Source: Niabella sp. (GTDB lineage: Bacteria > Bacteroidota > Bacteroidia > Chitinophagales > Chitinophagaceae). From it: a stretch of DNA of 64,000 nucleotides. The number at the start of each line of letters is the position of its first letter. Position 1 is the first letter of the stretch. Under the pieces are notes generated by a model. That model was not told where the DNA came from, did no database searches, and saw nothing but the letters and a program-made list of their open reading frames with translations. Where the stretch lies: positions 62,001-126,000 of the forward strand of contig NZ_JASLGT010000005.1 of assembly GCF_030150205.1 (NCBI RefSeq), given 5' to 3'. Both the position numbers and the translations under genes were made by a program. Shown here one piece after another: positions 35,136 to 43,882 of the stretch.

Positions 35136-35468
35136 CTAATTATTTTGAATGGCTGCTACCAACTTGTCGATATTCATTACACCATAATTGAATGTATGAA
35201 CAGAATCGTCTGACATAGTAATGAGTACCTTTTTTGAAAGAAAACTTTTTTGAGCGGCTACATTCCTGATACAAGATTTGTCCAGTACGATCAGCCCCTG
35301 CCGGTTATAAACAGAAAGAGATAAAGAGTCGGCACCATGCTGCGGCAGAAACAATAACCGCTGGTTGGTAATGGTGAGCTTGCCGGTAGCTGTCTTACTA
35401 TTGGGGCCCACGTAGTTGATGGCCCAGGTGTCGATTGTCGTTTCGTTGGGTTGTAATTCTAATTTCAT
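35136..35468 (-). CDS. GRAM/PH-like domain protein
   Basis: A 110-aa protein with no signal peptide. The strand pattern resembles bacterial GRAM or PH-like domains: GKLTITNQRLLFLPQHG, then VYNRQGLIVLDKSCIRNVAA, KKVLITMSDDSVHTFNYG, and a final helix NIDKLVAAIQNN. It is one of the few non-exported products in this run and might bind a lipid or protein at the inner membrane. Start at 35468 chosen; an ATG at 35480 adds four residues. Confidence 0.65.
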   Translation of the reverse strand: MKLELQPNETTIDTWAINYVGPNSKTATGKLTITNQRLLFLPQHGADSLSLSVYNRQGLIVLDKSCIRNVAAQKSFLSKKVLITMSDDSVHTFNYGVMNIDKLVAAIQNN

Positions 35469-35506
35469 GATCGTTATCATTATGAGGTAAAAAAATCCGG
35501 GTTTGC

Positions 35507-35725
35507 CTAATTCTTTTTAACCAATGGTTTTTGCCGCAGCGTTTTATTGCTGACTGCCAGGCTATCTGCCGGCTTTCGCGTTGATGCGAGAGCAGACGTT
35601 TTCTTTTTAGCCGTGTCTGTAGTTACAACAAGAAAATCCCGCTGGCCCTCGCCTGCTTTACGGCTTTGAGCGTCAGCAACGGATTCGGCAAAGAGGAGAA
35701 CGGCAAAGAGTATAAGACGTTTCAT
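35507..35725 (-). CDS. Small secreted protein of unknown function
   Basis: A 72-aa protein with a clear signal peptide (LILFAVLLFAESVADAQS). The short mature part is basic and Ser/Lys-rich (KTSALASTRKPADSLAVSNK), probably unstructured. It lies in line with the neighbouring exported genes with a small gap on either side. Too little sequence for a family call. Confidence 0.5.
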   Translation of the reverse strand: MKRLILFAVLLFAESVADAQSRKAGEGQRDFLVVTTDTAKKKTSALASTRKPADSLAVSNKTLRQKPLVKKN

Positions 35726-35785
35726 AATTGGTGATTTTTAAATGATCATCTTTTGTTGTTAGTTGTTAAAAAGGGTTTATAAGCA

Positions 35786-36919
35786 TCATTTTCCTCCGGA
35801 GCAACCTGCGGGTTCGGATTTGATAAAGCTGGCACGGCTGGCGCCATATGTTCCGCCCCCGCTGTAATCCTGCACAATATTTACATAAATGATCCGGCAG
35901 TAACCATCATCGGTGCTGGTTTTGGGATATTGCGCATAGATCATTCCGTGCTTAAACCGGGCGGTTGGGATTCCGAACTCGTTTTTTGAGATCAGCCAGT
36001 TCGATTCCAGCAACCCGGTACCCATTACTTTTGCCTGCGCCAGGTCTGTAACACCGCTGCGCAGGATCCGCTCCTCTGCTGCATTGTGTACGTTATAGCC
36101 AACCGGTTTATACAGGGGGAGTGTTTTTTGTGCCGCCTGGGCTATTTCATCAAGAAGCCCGGCAAGACAGGCGTAGAGGTGCCCATATTTTTTTTCAAAT
36201 TGTTTGCGCTCCGATGGTGAAATAGCGGCTCTCAGGTATTCGTTCCACCCGTCATTAAAGTCCTGTACATACCAGTCTCTCCCGGGTGTAAAGCTTTTTG
36301 CCTGTTCCAGGGTTTTTTGCATGTTTTCTTTATAAATACCTACACGGGTCTTGTCGATATCGCTCAGGCGACTGCAATCGCCGGCATCGGGCAGATCCGC
36401 TACAATACATTGGTAGTATGCCTCCCGGTTGGTAAGAATATCATCCCAGATCGCAGGGTTTTCGTCGAACCCCTTGCCCGTGTTAGGCCGGGATGGAAAC
36501 ATGCGTTTAAATTCGCGCTCAAGCTCAGCCAGTTTTGGCAACTCGTTCTTCAATTGATTTTTTACATCATAATCGGTATTGCTGATGCGGCGGTTGGCGT
36601 ATCCCAGTTTATCCCGGTCGATATGGTATTTCCTGGCGTAACAGTCCAGGTAAGGGCTGATAAAGAACGCGCGGTCTTCGGCTACAACGCGGTTGGGATC
36701 GTAACCCTGCCGGAATTTACCAATGGCCATAAACCAGCTTTCACCATTAGGTCCCTCATCGGCAGAAGGATTATTATTTGATGTGTTGGCCGCTGTTTTT
36801 TCCTTTTTAGTTCCGGGCAGCCTGGGCGTTCGTACCGATAGGGAGATCTGTGCTTCAAGCGATGTATGCCATAATAATACGACCGGAAGCATAAGGAATG
36901 ACAGGAAATTCTTTTTCAT
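35786..36919 (-). CDS. Secreted protein of unknown function, about 42 kDa
   Basis: A 377-aa exported protein (signal ends HTSLEAQ). The central part (about 60-240) is largely helical and acidic or aromatic-rich (GESWFMAIGKFRQGYDP, ISPYLDCYARKYHIDRDKLG, DWYVQDFNDGWNEYLRAAIS). The C-terminal 100 residues look like a beta-domain (HGMIYAQYPK, CRIIYVNIVQDYSGGGTYG). Several Cys are present, including one in the final EPAGCSGGK. I recognise no family. Start chosen at the ATG before the signal. It is separated from the haloperoxidase-like gene by about 40 nt. Confidence 0.7.
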   Translation of the reverse strand: MKKNFLSFLMLPVVLLWHTSLEAQISLSVRTPRLPGTKKEKTAANTSNNNPSADEGPNGESWFMAIGKFRQGYDPNRVVAEDRAFFISPYLDCYARKYHIDRDKLGYANRRISNTDYDVKNQLKNELPKLAELEREFKRMFPSRPNTGKGFDENPAIWDDILTNREAYYQCIVADLPDAGDCSRLSDIDKTRVGIYKENMQKTLEQAKSFTPGRDWYVQDFNDGWNEYLRAAISPSERKQFEKKYGHLYACLAGLLDEIAQAAQKTLPLYKPVGYNVHNAAEERILRSGVTDLAQAKVMGTGLLESNWLISKNEFGIPTARFKHGMIYAQYPKTSTDDGYCRIIYVNIVQDYSGGGTYGASRASFIKSEPAGCSGGK

Positions 36920-36962
36920 TTTGAAGTGTGTTATCATGTTAATAAGAAGTATTGGCGACGGA

Positions 36963-38396
36963 TTATTGTTTCAGGAATTTTACAATGCGATCAACATTCC
37001 GGGCGGTCTTGGTTCCCTGCTTTATTCCTTCTTCGCAGGCACGCCGGGTATGAATACCTCCATACAATCTTGAAAACGCAATATCATTCACCATATCATC
37101 AAAAGAGTGATAACTGCGGCTGCCTAAAAAGACCGGAGTGCCATCAATTATTTCCTGTTCGCCGGAATAGGTGCTGTTGGTAAAGCTTACATGTTCGCCA
37201 AAAATACTCGTAAGCGCAAAAGCAAAGCTGGAGCTGAATATGGCATGGTTTGAAGGAAAGTCAGGATGCGCAGGTGTTGGAATGTACGATTTCCAGATTT
37301 TTGCAGCATTATCTGTTTGCCCCATGACTCTTTGGATGAATTGAAAGGGCCGCTCCGTGGTATATATAAATTTAGCACTGAACGAACCGATGGTGCCATC
37401 CATCAGGCTGATACCAGCTTTGGCATAGGCCTGCGCAGCTTTGTCAAGCGATGGCGCCAGTTGCTCTATTACCTGTTTTAATATAGGGAAGTAATGGGCG
37501 CCGGCCGGATAACGTTTACCCGGGTCATCGTAATATTTCGCCTGTAACTTTTGGTTATAGGTGAGGTGTTTAGAAACGGTATATACTTCCTGCATATCAT
37601 TATAGTAAGCAGAGCCGGGTGTTTCATCATAGGTATTTGGACCGGAAATGGTGTTGTCGATGCTGCCAGGAACAATGGTGCGCGTTTTGCCCCAGTAGGC
37701 GAGTCCCTTTGCAACCATATACGGTGCCGGCGGATTGTTTTCAGGCCACCACCGGCCGGCACCATTGTCTGTAAGTAAAAAATCGGGTAATGATGTCCAG
37801 GGATGGTCGGTGGCCGCCCAGCCTGCAACCGCGGTGCCAACTGCCTTTCCAAACGCCTTCGACCGTTCAAAAATATCCGTATTCCCGATTTCGGTTGCAT
37901 ACGCCTCGTTCAGGGAGTCTTCCAGTTGCTTTACACGGGCACCGGTAGCAGGTGTAAACGTGAAAAGATTTCTTGTAACCTCCGCCAGGGCTGCATTTGC
38001 GCAGGTAGGCCAGTGATAGGCCCTGCCGGGTTCCGTTTTAGGCATTTCCGGCATCTGGTTCAGTTGGCCGTAAAGGCTTTGGTAGGCCGGCATTCCGGGT
38101 TGCACCGCTTCATACAGCGCCACACCACTGTATGCCATATATCTGCCGGCATTGATTCCGTAAGAGTTAGGTGGCGCGTACAACAAAGCAGTTTGTACCT
38201 CCAGCCATTTTTTTACCACATCAGCCGTAAAGGTTTTTGTTTGTTTTAAATGGCCATTTGTTTCATTGTTTTTACCCGTGGCAGCCCGTTCTGCAACTTT
38301 CAGGGAAGAGGGGGACTGCATCTCTTTCCGGCAGGCAAGAATGAGTATTGCAGTCAGGAAGAACAGGATAAGGCGTTGGTGTGCTATTGGTTTCAT
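36963..38396 (-). CDS. Vanadium haloperoxidase/PAP2-superfamily lipoprotein
   Basis: A 477-aa lipoprotein (signal ends ILILACRKE, Cys22) with a C-terminal PAP2/vanadium-haloperoxidase domain. The phosphate/vanadate pocket is recognisable: Lys342-x6-Arg349-Pro350 (KFIYTTERPF), Pro-Ser-Asn-His384 (HPDFPSNHAIF, with Asn for the usual Gly) and Ser-Arg443-x5-His449 (SRLYGGIHTRRACEEG). The usual Asp four residues after that His is Ala453. It could be a haloperoxidase or an acid phosphatase of the envelope; the sequence cannot separate them. It is first in the minus-strand run and divergent from a sensor kinase. Confidence 0.87.
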   Translation of the reverse strand: MKPIAHQRLILFFLTAILILACRKEMQSPSSLKVAERAATGKNNETNGHLKQTKTFTADVVKKWLEVQTALLYAPPNSYGINAGRYMAYSGVALYEAVQPGMPAYQSLYGQLNQMPEMPKTEPGRAYHWPTCANAALAEVTRNLFTFTPATGARVKQLEDSLNEAYATEIGNTDIFERSKAFGKAVGTAVAGWAATDHPWTSLPDFLLTDNGAGRWWPENNPPAPYMVAKGLAYWGKTRTIVPGSIDNTISGPNTYDETPGSAYYNDMQEVYTVSKHLTYNQKLQAKYYDDPGKRYPAGAHYFPILKQVIEQLAPSLDKAAQAYAKAGISLMDGTIGSFSAKFIYTTERPFQFIQRVMGQTDNAAKIWKSYIPTPAHPDFPSNHAIFSSSFAFALTSIFGEHVSFTNSTYSGEQEIIDGTPVFLGSRSYHSFDDMVNDIAFSRLYGGIHTRRACEEGIKQGTKTARNVDRIVKFLKQ

Positions 38397-38436
38397 AATT
38401 GAAGCGTTTAATTCGGGTGTGATTGTTTGTTTCTGT

Positions 38437-38444
38437 CAAAGCTA
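38437..38444 (-). promoter_or_regulatory. Putative -7 box for the haloperoxidase-like operon
   Basis: On the minus strand TAGCTTTG matches TAnnTTTG exactly, about 40 nt before the ATG at 38396. No good -33 TTTG at the usual distance. It may drive the whole run of minus-strand genes down to 31.6 kb. Confidence 0.35.
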
Positions 38445-38693
38445 GCTTGCGAAGGCGCCGTTTGTGGAAGTAATGAGCGAATGGTGGCGTTGAATGAAGG
38501 AGCGGTCCGGTCCTGCAGATTTATTTTTGGGGACTTCAATCCATAAGCGGAGGCAGTTGCTGCATAAAAGGCGCCTGTTGCAGGATTACCGGCAAATCAG
38601 CCGGCCCGCCACCGTGGCAGGGTATTTTTTGTTGGATAGTATTGTTAACTTTACGAGCAGGAGAAAAAGCCCGGTTACTAAAATGATACCTGC

Positions 38694-41600
38694 TTGAACT
38701 TTTTAAGAACCATAAATGATTGCATTAAGGACACCTGGAAAGGAAGCGGTCTTACTTTGATCACCGGGATTTATTTTTGTATGTTCCTTAATGCGGAGCA
38801 CCTGGTTGCGCAGCCCTTATATTTTGAAAATTATACCTCAGAGCAGGGCCTTTCACAAAACAGTTGCTATAGTATTGCCCAGGATGACCTGGGCTTTATG
38901 TGGTTTGGAACCCAGGATGGATTGAACCGCTATGACGGGCGGGAATTTAGAGTGTACCTGAAACAGCAGGCCGGCGACCGCCTGCTGCCAGCCAACCATG
39001 TTTCTTCATTGTTCTTTGATGACCGGGAAAAATTGCTGTGGGTAGGTACCACAAGAGGCGTTTGTTTGTATAACCGGCGGGGCGATTCGTTGCAGCGCAT
39101 ATCTGCTGTATATCCATTCGCTGCCATGCTGGATACCATGCCGGTAAAAAAGATCGTGAGTTTTGAGCCCAATGAATACTGGATCATCACTCCCCGGAAA
39201 GGCCTGCTGCACCTGAACCTGCAAACCCGGACCAGCGCTTATTATTTTGATGACGTCACCAACAGGGAAAGTGTAACGTCCATTGTAAGATACAGGGGTG
39301 AGGTTGTAATGTCATTGCTGCATTCCCTCTATATTTTAAAACCATCGGAGAACCGGTACATACCCGTACGGAAATGTGCCAACACGGTATTTACACAAAT
39401 CAACCAGCTGTATGCACACAATGATCTGCTTTGGATTGGTACCCTTTCGTCGAATTGCTACTATATGAGCCAATCCATGGACGATGAAAAAAATATTCAT
39501 TTAATAAAAACAATGCCGGGCGGTATTAATGTTTTTTTACAGGAAGATAATGGGCGTATTTGGGCGGGATCCAGGGGCAGTGGTATTTACAGGTATCATA
39601 TTAAAGAGGCAACCGTACAGCGGGTTGCCAAGAACCCGTACGACCCTGGCTCTCTGGCCACGGATTTTATATTAGACGCGTATAAAGATAAACAAGGTAT
39701 TACATGGTTTGGTCTTAGTGGCGGTATTGCTAAGTACGATCCCATGCGTCAGCAATTCGGCTACCTGGGTGAAATGGGCTGGCCCCAAAAAGCACTGCCC
39801 GAAAAATCGGTTTACATGATGTATAAAGCCCGGAACGGCCGGTTGTATATTGGCACCCAAAGCCATGGGATATTGGAGTGGAACCGGTCTGCCGGTACCA
39901 TAACGGCCATAACACAACCTGCAACCATTAACGGGGTTAACAGTATGGTGTACAATATAACGGAAAATACAGACGGACATATATGGGCCGCTACGGTTTC
40001 CGGCCCTATGGAGTATAACCCACATACGGGGAAGGTGCGCTTTTACCAGGACAATGGTTTAATAGCGCTGAACAGAACCGTGGCCCTGCTAAAACTGAAA
40101 CAGGCAAACAATATGCTGGTGGCTACGGAAAACGGGTTATGGTATTTCTTCCCGGCCTCCGGACGCTGGAGCCAGCAGCTGGAGCTGGCGCATGCCGGTG
40201 CGCAAATAACAACTCCGGTATATACACCGCGGTATATGTATGAAGACGAAGATAATACGGTATGGATCTGCACGGAAGGTGCCGGACTACTACAGTATAG
40301 CTATCCCGGGAACCGTCTTAAACCGGTAACACCAGTGAATCATATTTCGTTATTTGTGCGCCACCTGTTAAAAGATGGCAACCTGCTATGGCTGGCAACA
40401 GATGACGGAGTGATCGTCTACGATTACCGGCAGCAAAAAATAATCCATCACCTCGTACCGGAGACCCGGAACCGGTCGAGCGTTTGTTATGCCGTGCTAA
40501 AAGACGATGACGGCTTTTATTGGGTAAGCACCAATTTCGGATTGTATAAAGTAGATGCTGCTTATAAAGTCCGGCAACATTACGACATCTCCAATGGGCT
40601 TCGCTTCCTGGAGTACAATACTGCTGCTGCTTTTAAAGATACCGATGGCATGCTTTACTTTGGAGGGATGGGAGGTATTACTTTCTTTCAACCCGCGGCA
40701 TTAAAGTCGAACAATTTCAGTCCACGGCCGATGGTTACCGGTATGGTAGTAAATGGTAGCCCCCGCTCCGTTTTGGAAGGCAGACCGCTGCAGCTTCAGC
40801 ACAATGAAAATTTTATTACATTCCAATTTGCCGTTACGAATTATTCCAACGAAAAAAATAACCGGTTCAGTTACCGGCTTAAAGGCTTAACGGATAACTG
40901 GAGTCCCTTTGCTACCGGGAATGTGGCCGACTTTACCAGCCTGCCTCCTGGCGATTATGTGTTTGAGCTGAAATCCGCAAACAGTGACGGAAAGGGAGGC
41001 GACGATATCAGCACGATGCCCTTTACCATTCGTACACCCTGGTGGCAGCAATGGTGGTTTATAGTAGTGGTTCTATGCCTGCTTACAGGTATTGCTGCCT
41101 GGGTAATCAGAAGACGCATCCGGGTAATAAAAAAAGAGGCCGGTTTAAAGCAGCAAATAGCAGAAGCAGAGATGATGGCCATGCGGGCACAAATGAATCC
41201 TCATTTTGTGTTTAACAGTCTGAATAGCATACGGGAAATGATCCTGAGTAATGAAAACAAGGAAGCCTCTCATTTCTTGGGAAAATTTGCCGGCCTCATC
41301 CGGATAACCCTCGACCAGTCGGGCGTGCCCTTTGTTACGCTCCGTCAAACAATGGATCATCTTACCCGCTATATAGAAATGGAACAGATCCGCAACGGAG
41401 AATTTACCTGCCGTATCCTGGCAGATGACGACCTGGACCCCGATGAAGTGATGCTGCCTTCCATGCTGATTCAGCCCTTTGTGGAAAATGCGCTCTGGCA
41501 TGGCACCACAGCTACCCGGAAGAACATTAATATCCGGATCGATTTTAAAAAACAGGCAACACAGCTGCTTTGCGTTGTGGAAGACGATGGTATCGGCATC

Positions 41601-41807
41601 CGGCAATCCCTTAAAAATAAGGCCAACGGGAGTAAAACCCACCATTCCGTTGGTATTGAAAATATTACCAACCGTATCCGGTTGCTGAATGAAAAGTATG
41701 CCCTCCGCTGCAGTGTGCATATCGATGATAAAGCTGCGCTTGATTCCTATACCGGAACCGGAACGGTTGTACAATTATTGCTTCCCCATCAAATAAACAG
41801 ATCATGA
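38694..41807 (+). CDS. Two-component sensor: beta-propeller, Y_Y_Y domain and LytS-type histidine kinase
   Basis: A 1037-aa membrane sensor kinase. After an N-terminal signal (about 1-40, ending LVAQ) come Reg_prop propeller repeats filling about 45-700 (GFMWFGTQDGLNRYDG, LWVGTTRGVCLYN, IWAGSRGSGIYRY and others). A Y_Y_Y domain (about 715-775), one transmembrane helix (about 788-805) and a His_kinase domain with His837 (QMNPHFVFNSLNSI) follow, then an ATPase domain with PFVENALWHG and EDDGIGI. No ATG exists near the start; a TTG at 38694 gives the signal peptide. Unlike hybrid sensors of glycan loci it lacks a DNA-binding domain and works with the LytTR regulator whose ATG overlaps its stop. 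Confidence 0.92.
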   Translation: MNFLRTINDCIKDTWKGSGLTLITGIYFCMFLNAEHLVAQPLYFENYTSEQGLSQNSCYSIAQDDLGFMWFGTQDGLNRYDGREFRVYLKQQAGDRLLPANHVSSLFFDDREKLLWVGTTRGVCLYNRRGDSLQRISAVYPFAAMLDTMPVKKIVSFEPNEYWIITPRKGLLHLNLQTRTSAYYFDDVTNRESVTSIVRYRGEVVMSLLHSLYILKPSENRYIPVRKCANTVFTQINQLYAHNDLLWIGTLSSNCYYMSQSMDDEKNIHLIKTMPGGINVFLQEDNGRIWAGSRGSGIYRYHIKEATVQRVAKNPYDPGSLATDFILDAYKDKQGITWFGLSGGIAKYDPMRQQFGYLGEMGWPQKALPEKSVYMMYKARNGRLYIGTQSHGILEWNRSAGTITAITQPATINGVNSMVYNITENTDGHIWAATVSGPMEYNPHTGKVRFYQDNGLIALNRTVALLKLKQANNMLVATENGLWYFFPASGRWSQQLELAHAGAQITTPVYTPRYMYEDEDNTVWICTEGAGLLQYSYPGNRLKPVTPVNHISLFVRHLLKDGNLLWLATDDGVIVYDYRQQKIIHHLVPETRNRSSVCYAVLKDDDGFYWVSTNFGLYKVDAAYKVRQHYDISNGLRFLEYNTAAAFKDTDGMLYFGGMGGITFFQPAALKSNNFSPRPMVTGMVVNGSPRSVLEGRPLQLQHNENFITFQFAVTNYSNEKNNRFSYRLKGLTDNWSPFATGNVADFTSLPPGDYVFELKSANSDGKGGDDISTMPFTIRTPWWQQWWFIVVVLCLLTGIAAWVIRRRIRVIKKEAGLKQQIAEAEMMAMRAQMNPHFVFNSLNSIREMILSNENKEASHFLGKFAGLIRITLDQSGVPFVTLRQTMDHLTRYIEMEQIRNGEFTCRILADDDLDPDEVMLPSMLIQPFVENALWHGTTATRKNINIRIDFKKQATQLLCVVEDDGIGIRQSLKNKANGSKTHHSVGIENITNRIRLLNEKYALRCSVHIDDKAALDSYTGTGTVVQLLLPHQINRS

Positions 41808-42571
41808 ACGCTGTTACTGCCCTGCTCGTGGATGATGAGCCCAGAGGTCTTTCCTCGCTGCAAAAGTTGTTGCAGCTCAATTGCCCCGAGGTCCATATCC
41901 TGGCCTGCTGCCAGGATGCGGAAGATGCCATCGAAAAAATAGAACAGTTGCGGCCGCAATTGGTATTCCTGGACATTGCCATGCCGGGAAAAAACGGATT
42001 TGACCTGCTTCGCAGCCTGGACCGGATCTCATTCGAGATCATTTTTGTAACCGCACACAACAGCTATATGATGCAGGCCTTCCGGTTTAGCGCCGTTGAT
42101 TATCTTTTAAAACCGGTGGAGGACGAGCTCCTCGCTGAAGCGGTACAGCGTGCCGCGAAACGGATCGCCGACAAAAATGAGGGCATGCAGCTGAACGCTT
42201 TTTTGCATAACCTGCAGCAGAACGGTGCTATAAAGAAAATGAAACTATGTGTGCCTTCCCTCCGGGGCGTTAAAGTGATTGAGATTCCGGATATCATCTA
42301 TTGCGAGGCAAGCAGCAATTACACCAACTTCTACCTGGCCAACGGCAGTACCCTTTGTTCCAGCAAACCCATTTTTGAATATGAAACGCTGCTGGAGGAT
42401 AGCTCCTTTGTACGGGTGCATAAATCGTTCCTCGTCAACCTCGAACATATTAAAGAATACATCCGCGGTGAAGGCGGAACGGTGATGATGACCAATAATC
42501 ATGAAGTGGAAATCTCCCGCAGGAAAAAAGAATTGTTTATTAAAAGAATGCGGGAATATTATAAATACTGA
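41804..42571 (+). CDS. LytTR-family response regulator
   Basis: A 255-aa response regulator. The receiver domain (about 5-120) has acidic residues Asp10-Asp11-Glu12 and phospho-acceptor Asp57 (LVFLDIAMPGKNG). The C-terminal LytTR DNA-binding domain (about 155-252) shows IIYCEASSNYTNFYLANGST, then FVRVHKSFLVNLEHIKEYIR and VEISRRKKELFIKRM. Its ATG overlaps the kinase TGA (ATGA), so the two are coupled. Target genes are not obvious; candidates are the beta-trefoil-like gene downstream or the divergent haloperoxidase-like operon. Confidence 0.95.
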   Translation: MNAVTALLVDDEPRGLSSLQKLLQLNCPEVHILACCQDAEDAIEKIEQLRPQLVFLDIAMPGKNGFDLLRSLDRISFEIIFVTAHNSYMMQAFRFSAVDYLLKPVEDELLAEAVQRAAKRIADKNEGMQLNAFLHNLQQNGAIKKMKLCVPSLRGVKVIEIPDIIYCEASSNYTNFYLANGSTLCSSKPIFEYETLLEDSSFVRVHKSFLVNLEHIKEYIRGEGGTVMMTNNHEVEISRRKKELFIKRMREYYKY

Positions 42572-42664
42572 CAGTTGCCGGGTAAAAGCATACTAATGCC
42601 GGCTGGGATGAATAAGATGGTAATACAGTCTTTGGCTCATAGTTGTTGTATCAACTAGGGGCGG

Positions 42665-42698
42665 AGGACTCACCCAATTTGGGGATCCTGTTTTTTTT
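42665..42698 (+). terminator. Terminator after the LytTR regulator
   Basis: AGGA (42665-42668) pairs with TCCT (42686-42689) and CCC pairs with GGG inside, enclosing an AATTT loop. Eight T residues follow (42691-42698). This looks like an intrinsic terminator for the two-component operon, about 95 nt past its stop. Confidence 0.55.
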
Positions 42699-42735
42699 GC
42701 AGTGTCGTTAATTTTACAGATTAAAACCTACAAAC

Positions 42736-43287
42736 ATGAAGCAGTTTATATCCCCTCTGCTAATTGCTGTTGCCTGCATGATCACCAGTAATGCATTTGC
42801 ACAAACAAAGAAAGCGCCGGCTGCTGCTGTAACCAATGATCCGCAGCTTGCGAGTGGTACCTACTTCCTTGTTAACGGAAATGTAGCGCTAACACCGGAA
42901 GCCGCTTCGCTTGGGCAGAATGTATTTCTGAAGCCCTTCCGCCGCAGTGGTTTGCAGAAATGGGTGGTTACCAAAAGCGGAACGCCAAAGAACATCATCT
43001 ATACCATAAAACTGGCAGGAGATGCTGAGGACCTCTGGTTTCAGCCGTTTCCCGGCATCAGCGACCGCACACCTATTGTCAGCTATAAGGAAGGGAATGT
43101 ATCCTCCTATAAAATAATACCGGTACCAGGCAAAGCGGAACTTTGGTATATTAAAAGCATAAAAAATAACGGCGATGCTTTACGAGCCTATATGTCCGAT
43201 GCAACGGCGCCGCTGGAAATGCGGTTTGACCCTGTTGAAGAAGGAAGTGCAAAATTTTACTGGAAATTTGAGCCCGCAAAAGAGTAA
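42736..43287 (+). CDS. Secreted protein with ricin-like beta-trefoil features
   Basis: A 183-aa exported protein (signal peptide about 1-22, ending SNAFAQ). The mature part (about 38-180) has trefoil-like strands: GTYFLVNGNVALTPE, LQKWVVTK, IYTIKLAGDAEDLWFQPFPG, SSYKIIPVPG, DALRAYMSD and FYWKFEPAKE at the end. The spacing of W-containing strands resembles RICIN-type carbohydrate-binding repeats, but I cannot confirm the QxW motifs. A role in binding a glycan or the cell surface is possible. Monocistronic, between a terminator and a repeat cluster. Confidence 0.65.
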   Translation: MKQFISPLLIAVACMITSNAFAQTKKAPAAAVTNDPQLASGTYFLVNGNVALTPEAASLGQNVFLKPFRRSGLQKWVVTKSGTPKNIIYTIKLAGDAEDLWFQPFPGISDRTPIVSYKEGNVSSYKIIPVPGKAELWYIKSIKNNGDALRAYMSDATAPLEMRFDPVEEGSAKFYWKFEPAKE

Positions 43288-43303
43288 AAGTAGGTCGTCC
43301 GCC

Positions 43304-43395
43304 GCATTCATAAACAATATCCAAATACAAAGAGTGATGAGCCCAAAAACATTTCGCATTTTTTGTTCCATCGGAACAATCTATTGGGGTAGCCG
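43304..43395. repeat. REP-like direct repeat, copy 1
   Basis: Together with copy 2 at 43443-43533 this is a direct repeat of about 90 nt with only a few differences. The core is the hairpin TTGTTCC-ATC-GGAACAA (43363-43379) followed by TCTATTGG and TAGCCGG. Short palindromes of this sort recur in many Chitinophagaceae genomes as REP-like elements (my recollection, not tested here). Confidence 0.75.
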
Positions 43396-43442
43396 GTATG
43401 CAGCAGGTGAACTGTTCTAATATAGGGTTCTAAAAGCGGCAA

Positions 43443-43533
43443 GCATTCATAAACAATATCCAAATACGAAGAGTGACGTGCCCAAAACCATTTCGCATTT
43501 TTTGTTCCATCGGAACAATCTATTGGTAGCCGG
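43443..43533. repeat. REP-like direct repeat, copy 2
   Basis: Second copy of the direct repeat. The hairpin TTGTTCC-ATC-GGAACAA is unchanged at 43502-43518, and the flanking words (CATTTCGCATTTTTT on the left, CTATTGGTAGCCGG on the right) match copy 1 almost base for base. Confidence 0.75.
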
Positions 43534-43553
43534 GTTACGGCCGAAGATCATTA

Positions 43554-43714
43554 GGTGTGCCGTAGGTACACCCTATAAAGATAATTTGGATGCTGGTTCA
43601 ATATCACGTAGATCAAGAAACAGCGGGATCGGTCACCACGTTGCCGTTTTGCAGCACAAACAAATAATGCAATACCCGGTAACCGGCAACACCCATGCAC
43701 CGCACGGTGCATGG
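43554..43714. repeat. Two further palindromes in the REP-like cluster
   Basis: GGTGTGCC-GTA-GGTACACC (43554-43572) is an 8-bp hairpin with one G-T pair. CCATGCACCG-CA-CGGTGCATGG (43693-43714) is a perfect 10-bp palindrome. Between them I see no gene. With the two direct repeats, the gene-free stretch 43288-43807 holds four separate hairpins. Confidence 0.6.
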
Positions 43715-43784
43715 TAAAAAAGTATCGGTTTTTGATAGAATCGTTTCACATTTGCCAGTCCCCGCTTAAAAACGACAACTTTTC

Positions 43785-43815
43785 TTTAGTGAAAGATCAA
43801 ACTTTAGTAAGTTTG
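43785..43815 (+). promoter_or_regulatory. Putative promoter of the PSCyt1/DUF1553 gene
   Basis: A -7 box TAAGTTTG (43808-43815) fits TAnnTTTG exactly. A -33-like TTTA (43785-43788; consensus TTTG) lies exactly 19 nt upstream of it, the preferred spacing in Bacteroidetes. The gene start is about 67 nt downstream. Confidence 0.5.
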
Positions 43816-43882
43816 AGAAGAGGGAGCGGCTGTGTGCGGATGAATTTTCCCGGACCGGTTCGATTAATGATTGCAAAATACG

